Shown here piece by piece: positions 8,577-17,119 of a stretch of DNA of 64,000 bases. The notes below the pieces were generated by a model. It worked only from the letters and a program-made list of their open reading frames with translations, had not been told where the DNA came from and did not search any database. Positions within the stretch are counted from its first letter, which is position 1; the number at the start of each line of letters is the position of its first letter. A program made the translations under genes and the position numbers. Source of the stretch: Nocardiopsis coralli (GTDB taxonomy: Bacteria; Actinomycetota; Actinomycetes; Streptosporangiales; Streptosporangiaceae); contig NZ_JADBGI010000006.1 of assembly GCF_014892575.1 (NCBI RefSeq), positions 124,001 to 188,000 of the forward strand, given 5' to 3'.

Positions 8577-9359
8577 TCAGCCTACTGAGAGCCCGAGGGC
8601 CAGCAGCACCGCCCCCGCGACCGCGCAGACCACGAAGGCCGCGGTGAGCGAGAAGGCCTCGGTACGGCGGGGCGGGGTGCGCACGGCAGTGACGTCCACG
8701 CCAGGCTCGACCAGGAGCTTTCCGCCCTCGGGAGCGGTGATGACCACCTGGCCGTCACGCACCGCGGGCACCCCGGTCACACGCACGCTCTGACCCCGGC
8801 GGATGACCCACTCGCGGTACTCGAACTCGATGGTCTCGCCCCGGAAGACACCGGAGATGCGCCCCTTAACGCGCGGCAGCAGGTCGTCGGCGGCCGCCGC
8901 GACACCGGGCTGCGGGCGCCCCACGACGCGCTGCAGGCACAGCTCGGCGCCACGCTGCTCGCTCTCGTCCGGGTCGACGAAGATCCGCTCGCCCTCGGGG
9001 TCGCCGCCCTCCGGGACCAGGCCGAACAGGTCCTCGGAGGTGTACTCGGCGATGGAGTCGCAGGTGCGCTGGCGCACGGCGGAGTCCCCACCGTCCCGGT
9101 TGAGGGGCCAGTAGTGGCGCAGTACCTCGTGCCCGTGCCAGACGCACCCAGCGCCCGCCAGACCCGAGCTGATGGTGCCCGCCGGGCCGGGCGCGGCCAC
9201 CCCGGTCAACGTGACACGTTCACCCTGCTGGGCGGCGAGCGCGGAGGGGCGCAGCCGGGCGATGCCCTGTTGGCGCAGCCAGCGCCGCAGACCGATGACG
9301 GTCAGCGGCAGGAGGACCACAGCGGCCACGAGCAGCGCCGAACCGATCACCAGTAACAC
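8577..9359 (-). CDS. GIDE/E3-ligase-like membrane protein
   Basis: A 260-residue protein with a membrane segment at residues 2-24 and another at 236-258 enclosing a soluble domain. The order matches the GIDE-type (MULAN-like, PF12483) architecture in bacteria: an N-terminal helix, a beta-rich middle with GAGCVWHGHEVLRHYWPLN, and C-terminal GVPAVRDGQVVI. Bacterial members lack the RING finger of eukaryotic relatives and their role is unknown. Codon 2 is TTA, a rare leucine codon in high-GC actinomycetes; starting at the next GTG (9350) would avoid it, but AAGGGG sits at the right distance for 9359. It forms an operon with the DsrE gene. Confidence 0.72.
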   Translation of the reverse strand: MLLVIGSALLVAAVVLLPLTVIGLRRWLRQQGIARLRPSALAAQQGERVTLTGVAAPGPAGTISSGLAGAGCVWHGHEVLRHYWPLNRDGGDSAVRQRTCDSIAEYTSEDLFGLVPEGGDPEGERIFVDPDESEQRGAELCLQRVVGRPQPGVAAAADDLLPRVKGRISGVFRGETIEFEYREWVIRRGQSVRVTGVPAVRDGQVVITAPEGGKLLVEPGVDVTAVRTPPRRTEAFSLTAAFVVCAVAGAVLLALGLSVG

Positions 9360-9542
9360 AGTCCGCCCCTTATGAACGCGTCGAAGCTCTTACGGCAGCG
9401 GCGGCCCAAGCACCCCGTGGCCACACCGCGTACGGTGACAATCTTTACCAGTTCTTCGGGAAAGCGGGGCCAATTGGGCGTATCCAGCCGGTGGCCGCTG
9501 GACGCGGGGCCGCCACGGTCACCGGCACCCCCGCGGCACGGC

Positions 9543-9556
9543 TACGCTCGGGGGCT
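9543..9556 (+). promoter_or_regulatory. Leaderless promoter of the nitrobindin-like gene
   Basis: TACGCT at 9543-9548 lies 8 nt before the ATG at 9557. The 197-bp divergent gap also contains an AT-richer stretch around 9436-9460 that could hold the promoter of the GIDE operon. Confidence 0.5.
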
Positions 9557-10141
9557 ATGGACGCTGCGGTACACCCTGATCTGGCGAAACTGTCCTTCCT
9601 GATCGGTCGTTGGGAGGGCGTCGGCGTGGCCGGCTACGCCGAAGAGGAAGAGTTCCAGTTCGGCCAGCGGGTCGAGTTCACCCCGCGCGAGGGCCTGCCC
9701 TACCTCGACTACCGGGCACAGGCCTGGCGGATGAACCCCGACGGCACGCTCGGCGAGCTGGTGACGGAGGAGTCGGGCTACTGGCGCGCGCTGTCCGAGG
9801 GCGACACCGCGCAGTACGCCAAGGACGACGAGAAGAACATCATCCACCTCGAGGTGCTCATCTCGCACAACGAGGGCTTCATCGAGTCCTACCTGGGCAA
9901 CGTGTTCGCCAACCGTGTGGAGATGGCCACGAACGCGGTCATGCACACCATCACGGGGCTCGAGGTCACGGCCTCGCACCGCCTGTACGGGCTGTTCGGC
10001 GAGGACCGCAACACCCTGGGTTACGCCTGGGACCTGGCCGCCCGCGGGCACGACCTGCGCTCGTACATGTCGGCGCAGCTGAAGAGGTCCGAGGGCGAGA
10101 ACGACGAGCAGAGCGCTCAGGCGGACGCCGAGCAGAGCTGA
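9557..10141 (+). CDS. Nitrobindin-like FABP-family protein lacking the heme histidine
   Basis: A 194-residue beta-barrel protein of the nitrobindin (DUF1794) family. The signature GRWEGVGVAGY is at residues 17-27 and the C-terminal barrel strands end AWDLAARGHDLRSYMSAQL. Nitrobindins bind ferric heme and act on NO or peroxynitrite through a proximal His in a PH[LM]xA-type segment near the end. Here the aligned position is Tyr170 (RSYMSA), so axial heme ligation as described for the family may be lost. The length is usual apart from a short acidic tail. It was formerly annotated as a fatty-acid-binding-like protein; ligand unknown. Confidence 0.85.
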   Translation: MDAAVHPDLAKLSFLIGRWEGVGVAGYAEEEEFQFGQRVEFTPREGLPYLDYRAQAWRMNPDGTLGELVTEESGYWRALSEGDTAQYAKDDEKNIIHLEVLISHNEGFIESYLGNVFANRVEMATNAVMHTITGLEVTASHRLYGLFGEDRNTLGYAWDLAARGHDLRSYMSAQLKRSEGENDEQSAQADAEQS

Positions 10142-10194
10142 GACCGAAGGGCTCGGGGGCCGGTCGCTGTCGGGGGCCGTGCCCCGGACATGGG

Positions 10195-10258
10195 CGGACC
10201 CCGGGCCTTCTCCCTCCGAGGAGGGGCCGGTCGGACGAGGCCGGCAGCCCGGGGTCCG
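10195..10258. terminator. Terminator after the nitrobindin-like gene
   Basis: A perfect 12-bp stem, CGGACCCCGGGC (10195-10206) and its complement (10247-10258), enclosing 40 nt that contain a smaller CCTCC/GGAGG-type stem. Confidence 0.55.
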
Positions 10259-10476
10259 GGTGTCCGTCTGGGATTCGCGTCGGGCGCACCGCGCGAACGT
10301 CGGGTGTCGCCCTAGCGGACGGACACCTCGCAAGTCCTAAGATCGTGCATTCTTCGGACCACCTCCCTTCTTGCGTGTCTCCGACACTACGTCCGCTCCC
10401 GAGAGCGTGGCAAGGGATTTTCCTGACGACGAAACCGCAGTTCAGGGACGCGTTTTCCGACGGTTGGACAGCCGGA

Positions 10477-10488
10477 TAATCTCGGGGC
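10477..10488 (+). promoter_or_regulatory. Leaderless promoter of ygfZ
   Basis: TAATCT at 10477-10482, a 6-nt spacer, then the ATG at 10489. No Shine-Dalgarno sequence. Confidence 0.6.
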
Positions 10489-11511
10489 ATGACTTCGCCG
10501 CTGCTGACCACACCGGGTGCCGTGACCGCCGAGTCCACCGACCAGGGGGTGGCCGCCCACTACGGTGACCCCACCCACGAGGGGCGCGCCATCGAGCGTT
10601 CCGCCGCCTGGGTGGACCGTTCCAACCGCGGCGTGGTCCGGGTCTCCGGCCCGGACCGGCTGGGCTGGCTCAACGACCTCACCAGCCAGCTCACCCAGGG
10701 GCTGCCCGCCGGGGCCGGGACCGAGGCCCTGGTCATGGACACCCGGGGCCACCTGAAGCACCACCTGTCCCTGGTGGACGACGGCGAGGCCACCTGGATC
10801 CACACGGAGCCGGACGCTGCCGCGCCGCTCGCGCAGTTCCTGGACTCCATGCGCTTCATGCTGCGGGTCGAGATCGAGGACCTCTCGGAGAGCCGCGCGA
10901 TGCTGACCGTGGCGGGCCCCGAGCGCGACCGGATCGTGGACACCCTGGACACCTCCGACATCCCCGTGCGCGCCACGGAGTACGAGAGCGACCTGTTCGT
11001 GCCCGCCGAGCGGCTCAAGGAGACCGCCGACGCGCTGAGCGCGGCCGGTGCCAAGCCCGCCGGGCTGTGGGCGTACGAGGCCAACCGGATCTCCGAGCAC
11101 CGGGTGCGGCCGGGTGTGGACACCGACGAGCGCACGATCCCGCACGAGGTCGACTGGGTCGGCCGCGCCGTGCACCTGGAGAAGGGCTGCTACCCCGGGC
11201 AGGAGACCGTCGCGCGGGTGCACAACCTCGGCCGCCCCCCGCGCCGGCTCGTCATGCTGCACCTGGACGGGACGGTGGAGCGCCTGCCCGAGGTCGGTGC
11301 CGACATCGAGCTGGACGGCCGCAAGGTGGGGCGTGTGGGCTCCTCCGGCCGCCACCACGAGCTCGGGCCCATCGCCCTCGGTGTGGTGCGCCGCAACACC
11401 CCGACCGACGCGGAGCTGACCGTCGAGGAGATCGCCGCGGGCCAGGAGGTCGTCGTCGATCCCGACACCGGGGCCAACGCCCAGATCAACCTCCGGCGCC
11501 GGCCCCGGTGA
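10489..11511 (+). CDS. ygfZ: YgfZ/IBA57-type folate-binding Fe-S cluster protein
   Basis: A 340-residue member of the GcvT-related YgfZ family, which binds tetrahydrofolate and supports repair or maturation of certain Fe-S enzymes. The hallmark KGCYPGQETVARVHNLGRPP is at ~residues 230-249 and contains the conserved Cys. The N-terminal domain has VVRVSGPDRLGWLNDLTSQ and the TLDTSDIPV region. The gene stands alone between terminators, and the ATG follows a TAATCT box by 6 nt, pointing to a leaderless mRNA. Which Fe-S targets it serves is unknown. Confidence 0.92.
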   Translation: MTSPLLTTPGAVTAESTDQGVAAHYGDPTHEGRAIERSAAWVDRSNRGVVRVSGPDRLGWLNDLTSQLTQGLPAGAGTEALVMDTRGHLKHHLSLVDDGEATWIHTEPDAAAPLAQFLDSMRFMLRVEIEDLSESRAMLTVAGPERDRIVDTLDTSDIPVRATEYESDLFVPAERLKETADALSAAGAKPAGLWAYEANRISEHRVRPGVDTDERTIPHEVDWVGRAVHLEKGCYPGQETVARVHNLGRPPRRLVMLHLDGTVERLPEVGADIELDGRKVGRVGSSGRHHELGPIALGVVRRNTPTDAELTVEEIAAGQEVVVDPDTGANAQINLRRRPR

Positions 11512-11523
11512 CACGGGACGCCC

Positions 11524-11560
11524 AGCGCCCCCCGGTCGCCACGAGGCGGCCGGGGGCGCT
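11524..11560. terminator. Terminator after ygfZ
   Basis: AGCGCCCCC (11524-11532) pairs with GGGGGCGCT (11552-11560), extended by an imperfect inner stem; TTGT follows on the + strand. Confidence 0.65.
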
Positions 11561-11614
11561 TGTATGCGTATGGCCCTCGGGCGGCGGGAGCGCGGCCCGG
11601 GCCACGGGGGCGGA

Positions 11615-12535
11615 TCAGACGGTGAGCACGATCTTGCCGCGCGTGCGCCCCTCCTGGTTCAAGCGCCAGGCGTCGGCCGCCTCGGACAGCGGGAACGCGC
11701 GCTCGACGTGCACCGACAGCTTGCCCCGGTCGGCGAGGCGACCGAGCTCCACCAGGTCGTCGTGGTCGGGGCGCACCCACAGGTAGTGGCCGCCGTGTTC
11801 GGCAGCGGACGGGTCGGCGATGGAGACCAGACGCGCGGGCTCCTCGAGCAGCGGCAGGGACGCCTCGACCGCGTCTTCGCCCACGAAGTCCAGAGCCGCG
11901 TCCACACCCTCGGGGGCCAGGGCGCGCACCCGCTCGGTGAGGCCCTCCCCGTAGGTGACCGGCTCCGCGCCCAGGGAGCGCAGGAACTCGTGGTTGCGCT
12001 CGCTGGCCGTACCGATGACCCGGGCGCCGCGGGCACGCGCGATCTGCACGCCGAAGGAGCCCACACCGCCGGCGGCCGCGTGCACGAGCACCGTCTCGCC
12101 GGAGACCGGGACGACCCGGTCGATGGACTGCAGCGCGGTCAGGGCCGCCAGCGGTACCCCGGCGGCCTGGTTCCAGTCGAGGGAGAGCGGCTTGTGCGCG
12201 ATCATCCGCACGCTCGCCGACACGAGCTCCGCGTAGGCGCCGTTCTGCGCCCAGTCCTTGCGGATGTAGCCGTACACCTCGTCGCCGACCCGGTACTCGG
12301 GGACGTCGAACCCGGTCGCCTCGACCACGCCGGCCACGTCCCAGCCGGGGATCATCGGGAACCCGGCCTCCATGACGGGGTCCAGCCCGCCGGAGGCGAG
12401 TTTCCAGTCGACGGGGTTCACGCCGGCGGCGCGGACCCGGATGAGTACTTCGCCGGGCGCGACCTTGGGGTCGGGGAGCTCGGTCTCGGTGAGCTCGTCG
12501 GCGGTTCCGTAGTTGTTCAGTGCCATTGCCCTCAT
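11615..12535 (-). CDS. Zinc-independent NADP-dependent oxidoreductase (quinone oxidoreductase-like MDR)
   Basis: A 306-residue medium-chain dehydrogenase/reductase. It starts MRAMALNNYG, has VRAAGVNPVDWKLASGG and the cofactor motif LVHAAAGGVGSFGVQIARARG at residues ~145-165. The structural and catalytic zinc cysteines of alcohol dehydrogenases are missing, which places it with the QOR-like group that reduces quinones or enones with NADPH. Starts at 12535 (ATG) and 12526 (ATG) are both possible; I chose the longer. The natural substrate is unknown. Confidence 0.85.
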   Translation of the reverse strand: MRAMALNNYGTADELTETELPDPKVAPGEVLIRVRAAGVNPVDWKLASGGLDPVMEAGFPMIPGWDVAGVVEATGFDVPEYRVGDEVYGYIRKDWAQNGAYAELVSASVRMIAHKPLSLDWNQAAGVPLAALTALQSIDRVVPVSGETVLVHAAAGGVGSFGVQIARARGARVIGTASERNHEFLRSLGAEPVTYGEGLTERVRALAPEGVDAALDFVGEDAVEASLPLLEEPARLVSIADPSAAEHGGHYLWVRPDHDDLVELGRLADRGKLSVHVERAFPLSEAADAWRLNQEGRTRGKIVLTV

Positions 12536-12628
12536 GGTCAGCAACAGCGACGGAGGGCGCCGACGCATTCCGTGGGCCCGCGTGAGCCGCGCCTCCGGCC
12601 GGGTCCCGGCCCCAGGGCCCGACACACG

Positions 12629-12664
12629 TGTGCCCGCCGCACCCCGGAGGGCACGGCGGGCACA
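12629..12664. terminator. Terminator downstream of gatD
   Basis: TGTGCCCGCCG (12629-12639) and its complement (12654-12664) form an 11-bp stem on the minus-strand side of gatD. Confidence 0.6.
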
Positions 12665-12711
12665 GGCACACGCTTCGTCGGGGCGGGGCCCGAACGCGTC
12701 AGCTCAGCGCA

Positions 12712-13425
12712 TCAGCGCAGGGCGGCGGCCAGGCGCTCGTCGTGGAGGCGCTCGCCCCAGGCCGGGGGCAGCGGGTTCAGCTGCCCCACGCGCCAGCGCA
12801 GCAGCAGGTCGGCCAGCTGCGGGTTCCGGGGCAGGGCCGGGCCGTGCAGGTAAGTGCCCAGCACCTGGCCCTGGTAGGCGCCCTCGGTCCGGTCGTCGTT
12901 GCCGATCCCGCGCACGAGCGTCGACAGCGGGCGGGCGGACGGGCCGATCGCGGTGCGGCCCTGGTGGTTCTCGAAGCCGGTGATACGGCCGACGCCGAGC
13001 CCCGGGTCGACGTCCGCGACGATCTCCCCGACCGCGCGCGTCTCACCGCGGCCGCTGCGGATGTCGATGATGCCCACACCCGGGAGCGGGTTGGAGTCGT
13101 CGTCGCCGTAGGTCTCGCCGATGATCTGGTAACCGGCGCAGACGGCGAACACACACCCGCCGTTGCGCACCGCTCCGGCCAGACCTCCGTCCGCGCGCAG
13201 GCGCTCGGCCGCCAGGATCTGCGGGCGGTCCTCACCGCCGCCGAGCAGGTAGATGTCGCCGTGCTGGGGCACCGGGTCGCTGGAGTGGACGTGCACGACC
13301 TCGGTGGGGATCCCGCGCAGTTCCGCGCGGCGCTTGAGGATCAGGACGTTGCCCTGGTCGCCGTAGGTGCTCAGCAGGTCGGGGTAGATCCACACGATCC
13401 GCAGAGCGCTGCTGGTGTCGGTCAT
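12712..13425 (-). CDS. gatD: Lipid II isoglutaminyl synthase, glutamine amidotransferase subunit GatD
   Basis: A 237-residue CobB/CobQ-like class I amidotransferase. It releases ammonia from glutamine so that MurT can amidate D-Glu of lipid II. The nucleophile Cys96 lies in FAVCAGYQIIG, and the catalytic His194 in GTYLHGP. The N terminus RIVWIYPDLLSTYGDQGN matches GatD. The gene starts 14 bp after murT, and the two proteins form a complex in species where this was studied. Both residues and length are intact. Confidence 0.93.
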   Translation of the reverse strand: MTDTSSALRIVWIYPDLLSTYGDQGNVLILKRRAELRGIPTEVVHVHSSDPVPQHGDIYLLGGGEDRPQILAAERLRADGGLAGAVRNGGCVFAVCAGYQIIGETYGDDDSNPLPGVGIIDIRSGRGETRAVGEIVADVDPGLGVGRITGFENHQGRTAIGPSARPLSTLVRGIGNDDRTEGAYQGQVLGTYLHGPALPRNPQLADLLLRWRVGQLNPLPPAWGERLHDERLAAALR

Positions 13426-13439
13426 GGTGGTGAACTCCC

Positions 13440-14696
13440 CTACTGGACGCGGCCGTACGCCGTGCGGATCTGCTGGAAGGCCGTGTAGTTGGCGATGACG
13501 TCGACCTTGGTGATGTCGGGGCGCTCGGACTTCAGGCGCCCCAGCACCTCGTCGACACGGTCGGCGACCTCGAACGGGACCCCGTCGGTCTCCAGGCGCA
13601 GCGCGAGGTCGGTGCGGCGCTCACCCATGACGAAGACCCGGCGGTCGCGCAGGACCCGGTAGTCGACGTCCCACAACCACGAGGTGTCCTTGCCGTCCGG
13701 AACCTGGGCGTTGACCGCGAGGATCACCGGGACCCGCGGCGGGTCGAGCACGGCGAACGACTCCAGCCACCCGGCCGGGTTCTTCGACAGGAGCAGGCGG
13801 ACCTCGACGCCCATCGTGACCACGGAGGTGTAGCGCCCGGCCACGGACTTGATCTCGCGGAGGCGGTCGATGGTGCGCTCGGGGTGGATCCCGTACCCGG
13901 CCGCGGTGGCCGCGGCGATGGCGGCGTTGGCGCGGTTGGCGTCACCGGGCAGGTTGAGCTGTAGCTTGATGCGCTGGCCGTCGGGCGCGACGAGTGTGTC
14001 GGCGTCGTTGTCCACGCTCCAGGTGGTCCGCGGACGCGCAAGACCGCACTCGGGGCACTCCCAGTACGGGTCGGTGTCGCGCTTGAGGTGGCCTCCGCAC
14101 TCGGGGCAGCACCAGGAGTCCTCCTTCCAGCGCTGGCCGGCCGAGACCCAGGTGGCGTTGGGCGCGCCCAGGCCCGCCCACGCGACGAGGGGGTCGTCGG
14201 CGTTGGCGATGACGTGGGTGTTGGTCTTGCCGAGGGCGGTACGCCACTTCTTGGCCAGGAGGTTGATCTCCGAGGCGCGGTCCATCTGGTCGCGGCTGAG
14301 GTTCATGAGCACGACGAAGGCCGGCTGGGTGGCCTCGATGACCTGCGGGAGGTACTTCTCGTCGACCTCCAGGACCCCGTTGACGGCCGACTTGTCGGAC
14401 GAGAGCGCGGTGATGTGGCCGGTCGGCATGTTCGCGCCGTACTCGTTGGTGGCCACCCCGCCGAACTCGCGCAGGGCCTGGGCGATGAGGCGCGTAGTGG
14501 TGGTCTTGCCGTTGGTCGCGCTGACCAGGGCCAGGCGGCGGCCGCGGGAGAGTTCGCCGAGCAGGTCCGGCGCGACCTTGAGCGCGACGCGGCCACCGAT
14601 GACGGAGCCGTCTCCGCGTCCGGTGGCACGGGACAGGCCGGCTGCGCTCCTACCCAGTACCGATGCCAGTTGGGCGCGCAAGGGAAGCTCGCTCAT
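13440..14696 (-). CDS. murT: Lipid II isoglutaminyl synthase, ligase subunit MurT
   Basis: A 418-residue Mur-ligase-like ATPase that activates the D-Glu carboxylate of lipid II for amidation. The P-loop SATNGKTTTTRL has Lys64. A ribbon-type Zn site with Cys197/Cys200 and Cys214/Cys217 (CPEC...CPEC) is inserted in the central domain, as in other MurT proteins. The C-terminal DUF1727 region has DVDYRVL and NYTAFQQIR. It is followed by gatD at 14 bp. Amidation of D-iso-Glu affects cross-linking and lysozyme resistance of the wall. Confidence 0.94.
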   Translation of the reverse strand: MSELPLRAQLASVLGRSAAGLSRATGRGDGSVIGGRVALKVAPDLLGELSRGRRLALVSATNGKTTTTRLIAQALREFGGVATNEYGANMPTGHITALSSDKSAVNGVLEVDEKYLPQVIEATQPAFVVLMNLSRDQMDRASEINLLAKKWRTALGKTNTHVIANADDPLVAWAGLGAPNATWVSAGQRWKEDSWCCPECGGHLKRDTDPYWECPECGLARPRTTWSVDNDADTLVAPDGQRIKLQLNLPGDANRANAAIAAATAAGYGIHPERTIDRLREIKSVAGRYTSVVTMGVEVRLLLSKNPAGWLESFAVLDPPRVPVILAVNAQVPDGKDTSWLWDVDYRVLRDRRVFVMGERRTDLALRLETDGVPFEVADRVDEVLGRLKSERPDITKVDVIANYTAFQQIRTAYGRVQ

Positions 14697-14783
14697 CTAC
14701 TCTCCACTGTCGCTCGATCACCCGGTGTCGCCGGGGTCCGGGGCTTGGGTGATGGTCGGGCCAAGCTTAGTGTCCACCACCGG

Positions 14784-16898
14784 TCAGGACCGCCAGTCCA
14801 ACCGTTCGGGAGGAGGCCCGAGGTTGGGCGGGACCTGCTCCGGTGGTCGGCCGGTGTCGGCTCCCACGGGGGCCGGGTGCCGCTCGGGTTCCGCTCCGTG
14901 CCGTGTGCCCGTTTCTTCGGGCCCGGCGGCCGGTTGCGGGCGGGTGGCCGGCTCCCCCGTCCGCGGCCGGGCCTGGTCGGCACGGTCGGACGTACCGTGC
15001 CCAACGCCTGGGCCGTGACCGGTGTTCCGGGAGTCGTCCACCGTGGCCAGAGTGGCTGTGGACAGGGTGAGGATACCCGGGTTGGTGTCGGCCAGGACAG
15101 GACCGGACGGGTCGAGGACCAACGCCACCGTCGCGGGGAGCGTTCGCAGGGCAGCGGCGTCGGTGCCGCTGGTCCGAACGGGTGATTCGTCCCCGTCCGC
15201 ACCCCCGGGAGGGGCGTCGGAACCCTGCGCCCGTGCGGTCGCCTCGCCCCAGCCGGTGGCCGATCTCACACGCCGCAGGAGGTCGAGCGGGGCCACGGCC
15301 GCGGCGGCGCTGCGGACCATCGCCCCGGACTCGGTGTGCGGTGAGGGGAAGAGGCGTTCGTCGTGGGTGTCGGCCTCTTGGTTCCGGACGGACCCGTCGG
15401 CGACGGCCTCGTCCCCGACGGTCTCGCTCAGCCGGTGCACGGCCAGGCGTTCGGGGTCCCGGCCGGGGTGCTCGGCGACGGCGCGTGCCAGGAGTTCGGC
15501 GTCGCCCTCGTCCGGGCGCATGACCATCGGGAGGCAGCGCGGGTCGTCGAAGCGGGACAGCGCAGCGCCGGAGGCGTCGCGGAAGAGCAGCACGACCTCC
15601 ACACCGCTGTCCTCGGCCACGGACAGCACCTGCTCGACCTCATCGGCGGGCAGGCGCTCGGCCCCGCACACCACCACCGTGCGCCGGCGGGCCGCGGCGC
15701 CGGCCGCGTCCGGGCTCTCACCCAGGAGCTCGCTGAGGGCCGCCACGGCGTAGGTGCCGTAGGAGCGGGCCGCCGACTCCCCCGAGGCACGGTCCACCGA
15801 GATGATCTTGACCTGTGCGTAGGCCGCGGCGTCGGCGCGCGTGCCGACCGCTTCGAACGGGGACAGGCGGCGTTCCAGTTCCCAGGCGCGCGCCCACACA
15901 TCGGGGTCGTCGCCGCAGCGTTCCCGGACCCGGTCGCGGCGGTCGTGGGAGAGCAGGGCCAGCGCGGGGTCGTCGCCGGCCTCGTCGTCCGCGCGGGTGA
16001 GCAGGGCGCGCAGCCCGCCGATGATCTCGCCCACGCCGGCGTGCGGGCCCAGGACCTCCAGGAGCCGGAGCAGGAGGGTCTCGTCGGCGTCGGCGCTGTC
16101 CGCACCGCCCCCGGACGCGGCCACGGCAGAGAGGATGCGGGCGCGCTGGCCGGCGTCGAGGTCGGTGCCGAGCGTGACCAGCGGGAGGTCGGCCGGGAGC
16201 ACCCAGTGCCGCGGCGCGACCGCGCACCGTCGGGCCAGGCGCCCGAGCTCGCTGGAGACGCCGTGCCCGGTGAGGTCGACGACGGTGAGGTCGCCGCCCT
16301 CCCTCAGCCGGGAGAGCCCGACCGTGGTGAGCAGCGCGGACCAGCCCGCGTCGGTGCCGCCGGCCACGACCACGGAGCCGACGCCGTCGGGCACGGTGAC
16401 GCCGTACCAGTGGGGCTGGGCCTCGTAGGCGCGGAAGGCGCTCTGCCATGCGGTGTAGGCCTCGGCGTGCTCGCGTTGGCGTTCGCGGAGGAGTCGGTCG
16501 CGTTCGTCGCGTTCGGCATCGAGGCGTTCGCGGGCTCGGCGGACCCGTTCGGAGACCACGTGGCGCCCCTGGAGGAGGGCGACCGCGATCGGGGCGGCGA
16601 TGGTCACGCAGGCGAACACCCCGGCCAGGGCGAGGATGCCCGGAAGGATGCGCAGCGCCCACAGCAGCGGGCACAGGAGCGCGATGAGCCCGAGCCCGAC
16701 CAACGCGGCGTAGAGGGGGCGGTTGGTGCGGGCCTCGTCGCTGCGTTCGACCTCGGCCATCCCGTCACCCGGCGGCTCGGCGTCCTCGGGGGCGGGTCGG
16801 CGCGGGGCCTCCCCGGGGTGCGGGATGAGGACCGCGGGCCGCCATCCCACATAGGTCCGTGAGGTCCGCGCACGGGGCGCACGTGAGGGGGTGGACAT
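14784..16898 (-). CDS. Large membrane-anchored protein with degenerate P-loop, function unknown
   Basis: A 704-residue protein I cannot assign to a characterised family. It has a basic, Pro-rich N terminus (1-60), two membrane helices (about 62-83 and 85-108), an Arg/Glu-rich coiled coil (about 113-148), then a soluble domain. In that domain VVVAGGTDAGWSALLTTVGL (residues ~177-196) resembles the Walker A strand-loop of FtsK/HerA/VirD4-type ATPases, but the lysine is replaced by Trp. A strand like Walker B (RRTVVVCGAERLPADEVEQV) follows around residue 410. The last ~170 residues are Pro/Gly-rich and probably disordered. It precedes murT-gatD by 87 bp, so co-transcription is possible. A scaffold derived from an ATPase is one reading. 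Confidence 0.7.
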   Translation of the reverse strand: MSTPSRAPRARTSRTYVGWRPAVLIPHPGEAPRRPAPEDAEPPGDGMAEVERSDEARTNRPLYAALVGLGLIALLCPLLWALRILPGILALAGVFACVTIAAPIAVALLQGRHVVSERVRRARERLDAERDERDRLLRERQREHAEAYTAWQSAFRAYEAQPHWYGVTVPDGVGSVVVAGGTDAGWSALLTTVGLSRLREGGDLTVVDLTGHGVSSELGRLARRCAVAPRHWVLPADLPLVTLGTDLDAGQRARILSAVAASGGGADSADADETLLLRLLEVLGPHAGVGEIIGGLRALLTRADDEAGDDPALALLSHDRRDRVRERCGDDPDVWARAWELERRLSPFEAVGTRADAAAYAQVKIISVDRASGESAARSYGTYAVAALSELLGESPDAAGAAARRRTVVVCGAERLPADEVEQVLSVAEDSGVEVVLLFRDASGAALSRFDDPRCLPMVMRPDEGDAELLARAVAEHPGRDPERLAVHRLSETVGDEAVADGSVRNQEADTHDERLFPSPHTESGAMVRSAAAAVAPLDLLRRVRSATGWGEATARAQGSDAPPGGADGDESPVRTSGTDAAALRTLPATVALVLDPSGPVLADTNPGILTLSTATLATVDDSRNTGHGPGVGHGTSDRADQARPRTGEPATRPQPAAGPEETGTRHGAEPERHPAPVGADTGRPPEQVPPNLGPPPERLDWRS

Positions 16899-16921
16899 CG
16901 TCCCGACACCTCCTGTCCGAC

Positions 16922-16936
16922 CTTGAGTGACTCAAG
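16922..16936. promoter_or_regulatory. 15-bp perfect palindrome in divergent intergenic region
   Basis: CTTGAGTGACTCAAG is symmetric around G16929. It lies 24 bp upstream of the start of the 704-residue membrane gene, a position typical of a repressor site. The regulator is unknown. Confidence 0.45.
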
Positions 16937-16970
16937 TGAAGCAGGACCCGCGACGGTCTTCCAGCCCTCG

Positions 16971-16989
16971 TGTCCACCCCTGTGGACAA
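16971..16989. promoter_or_regulatory. Inverted repeat containing a DnaA-box match
   Basis: TGTCCAC-CCCT-GTGGACA; its right arm extends to TGTGGACAA, the complement of the high-GC DnaA-box consensus TTGTCCACA. It is non-coding and sits between two divergent genes. Confidence 0.4.
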
Positions 16990-17119
16990 CCGCGGCGTCC
17001 TCCGCTGCGAACAGGACCGGGACCGCGGTTCCGACACGCCCGGGAAGAGGGGCCCGTGCCGATGTTTGGCCCCCGGAGCACGGGCACGGTGACCGGTACC
17101 CCCACGGGAAGGAGCCCCC

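Larger units (their letters stand above)
10142..10488. other. 347-bp intergenic region
   Basis: It holds a long-looped terminator hairpin at 10195-10258 and, at the right end, the AT-richer promoter of ygfZ. No coding sequence with actinobacterial codon bias was seen on either strand. Confidence 0.6.
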
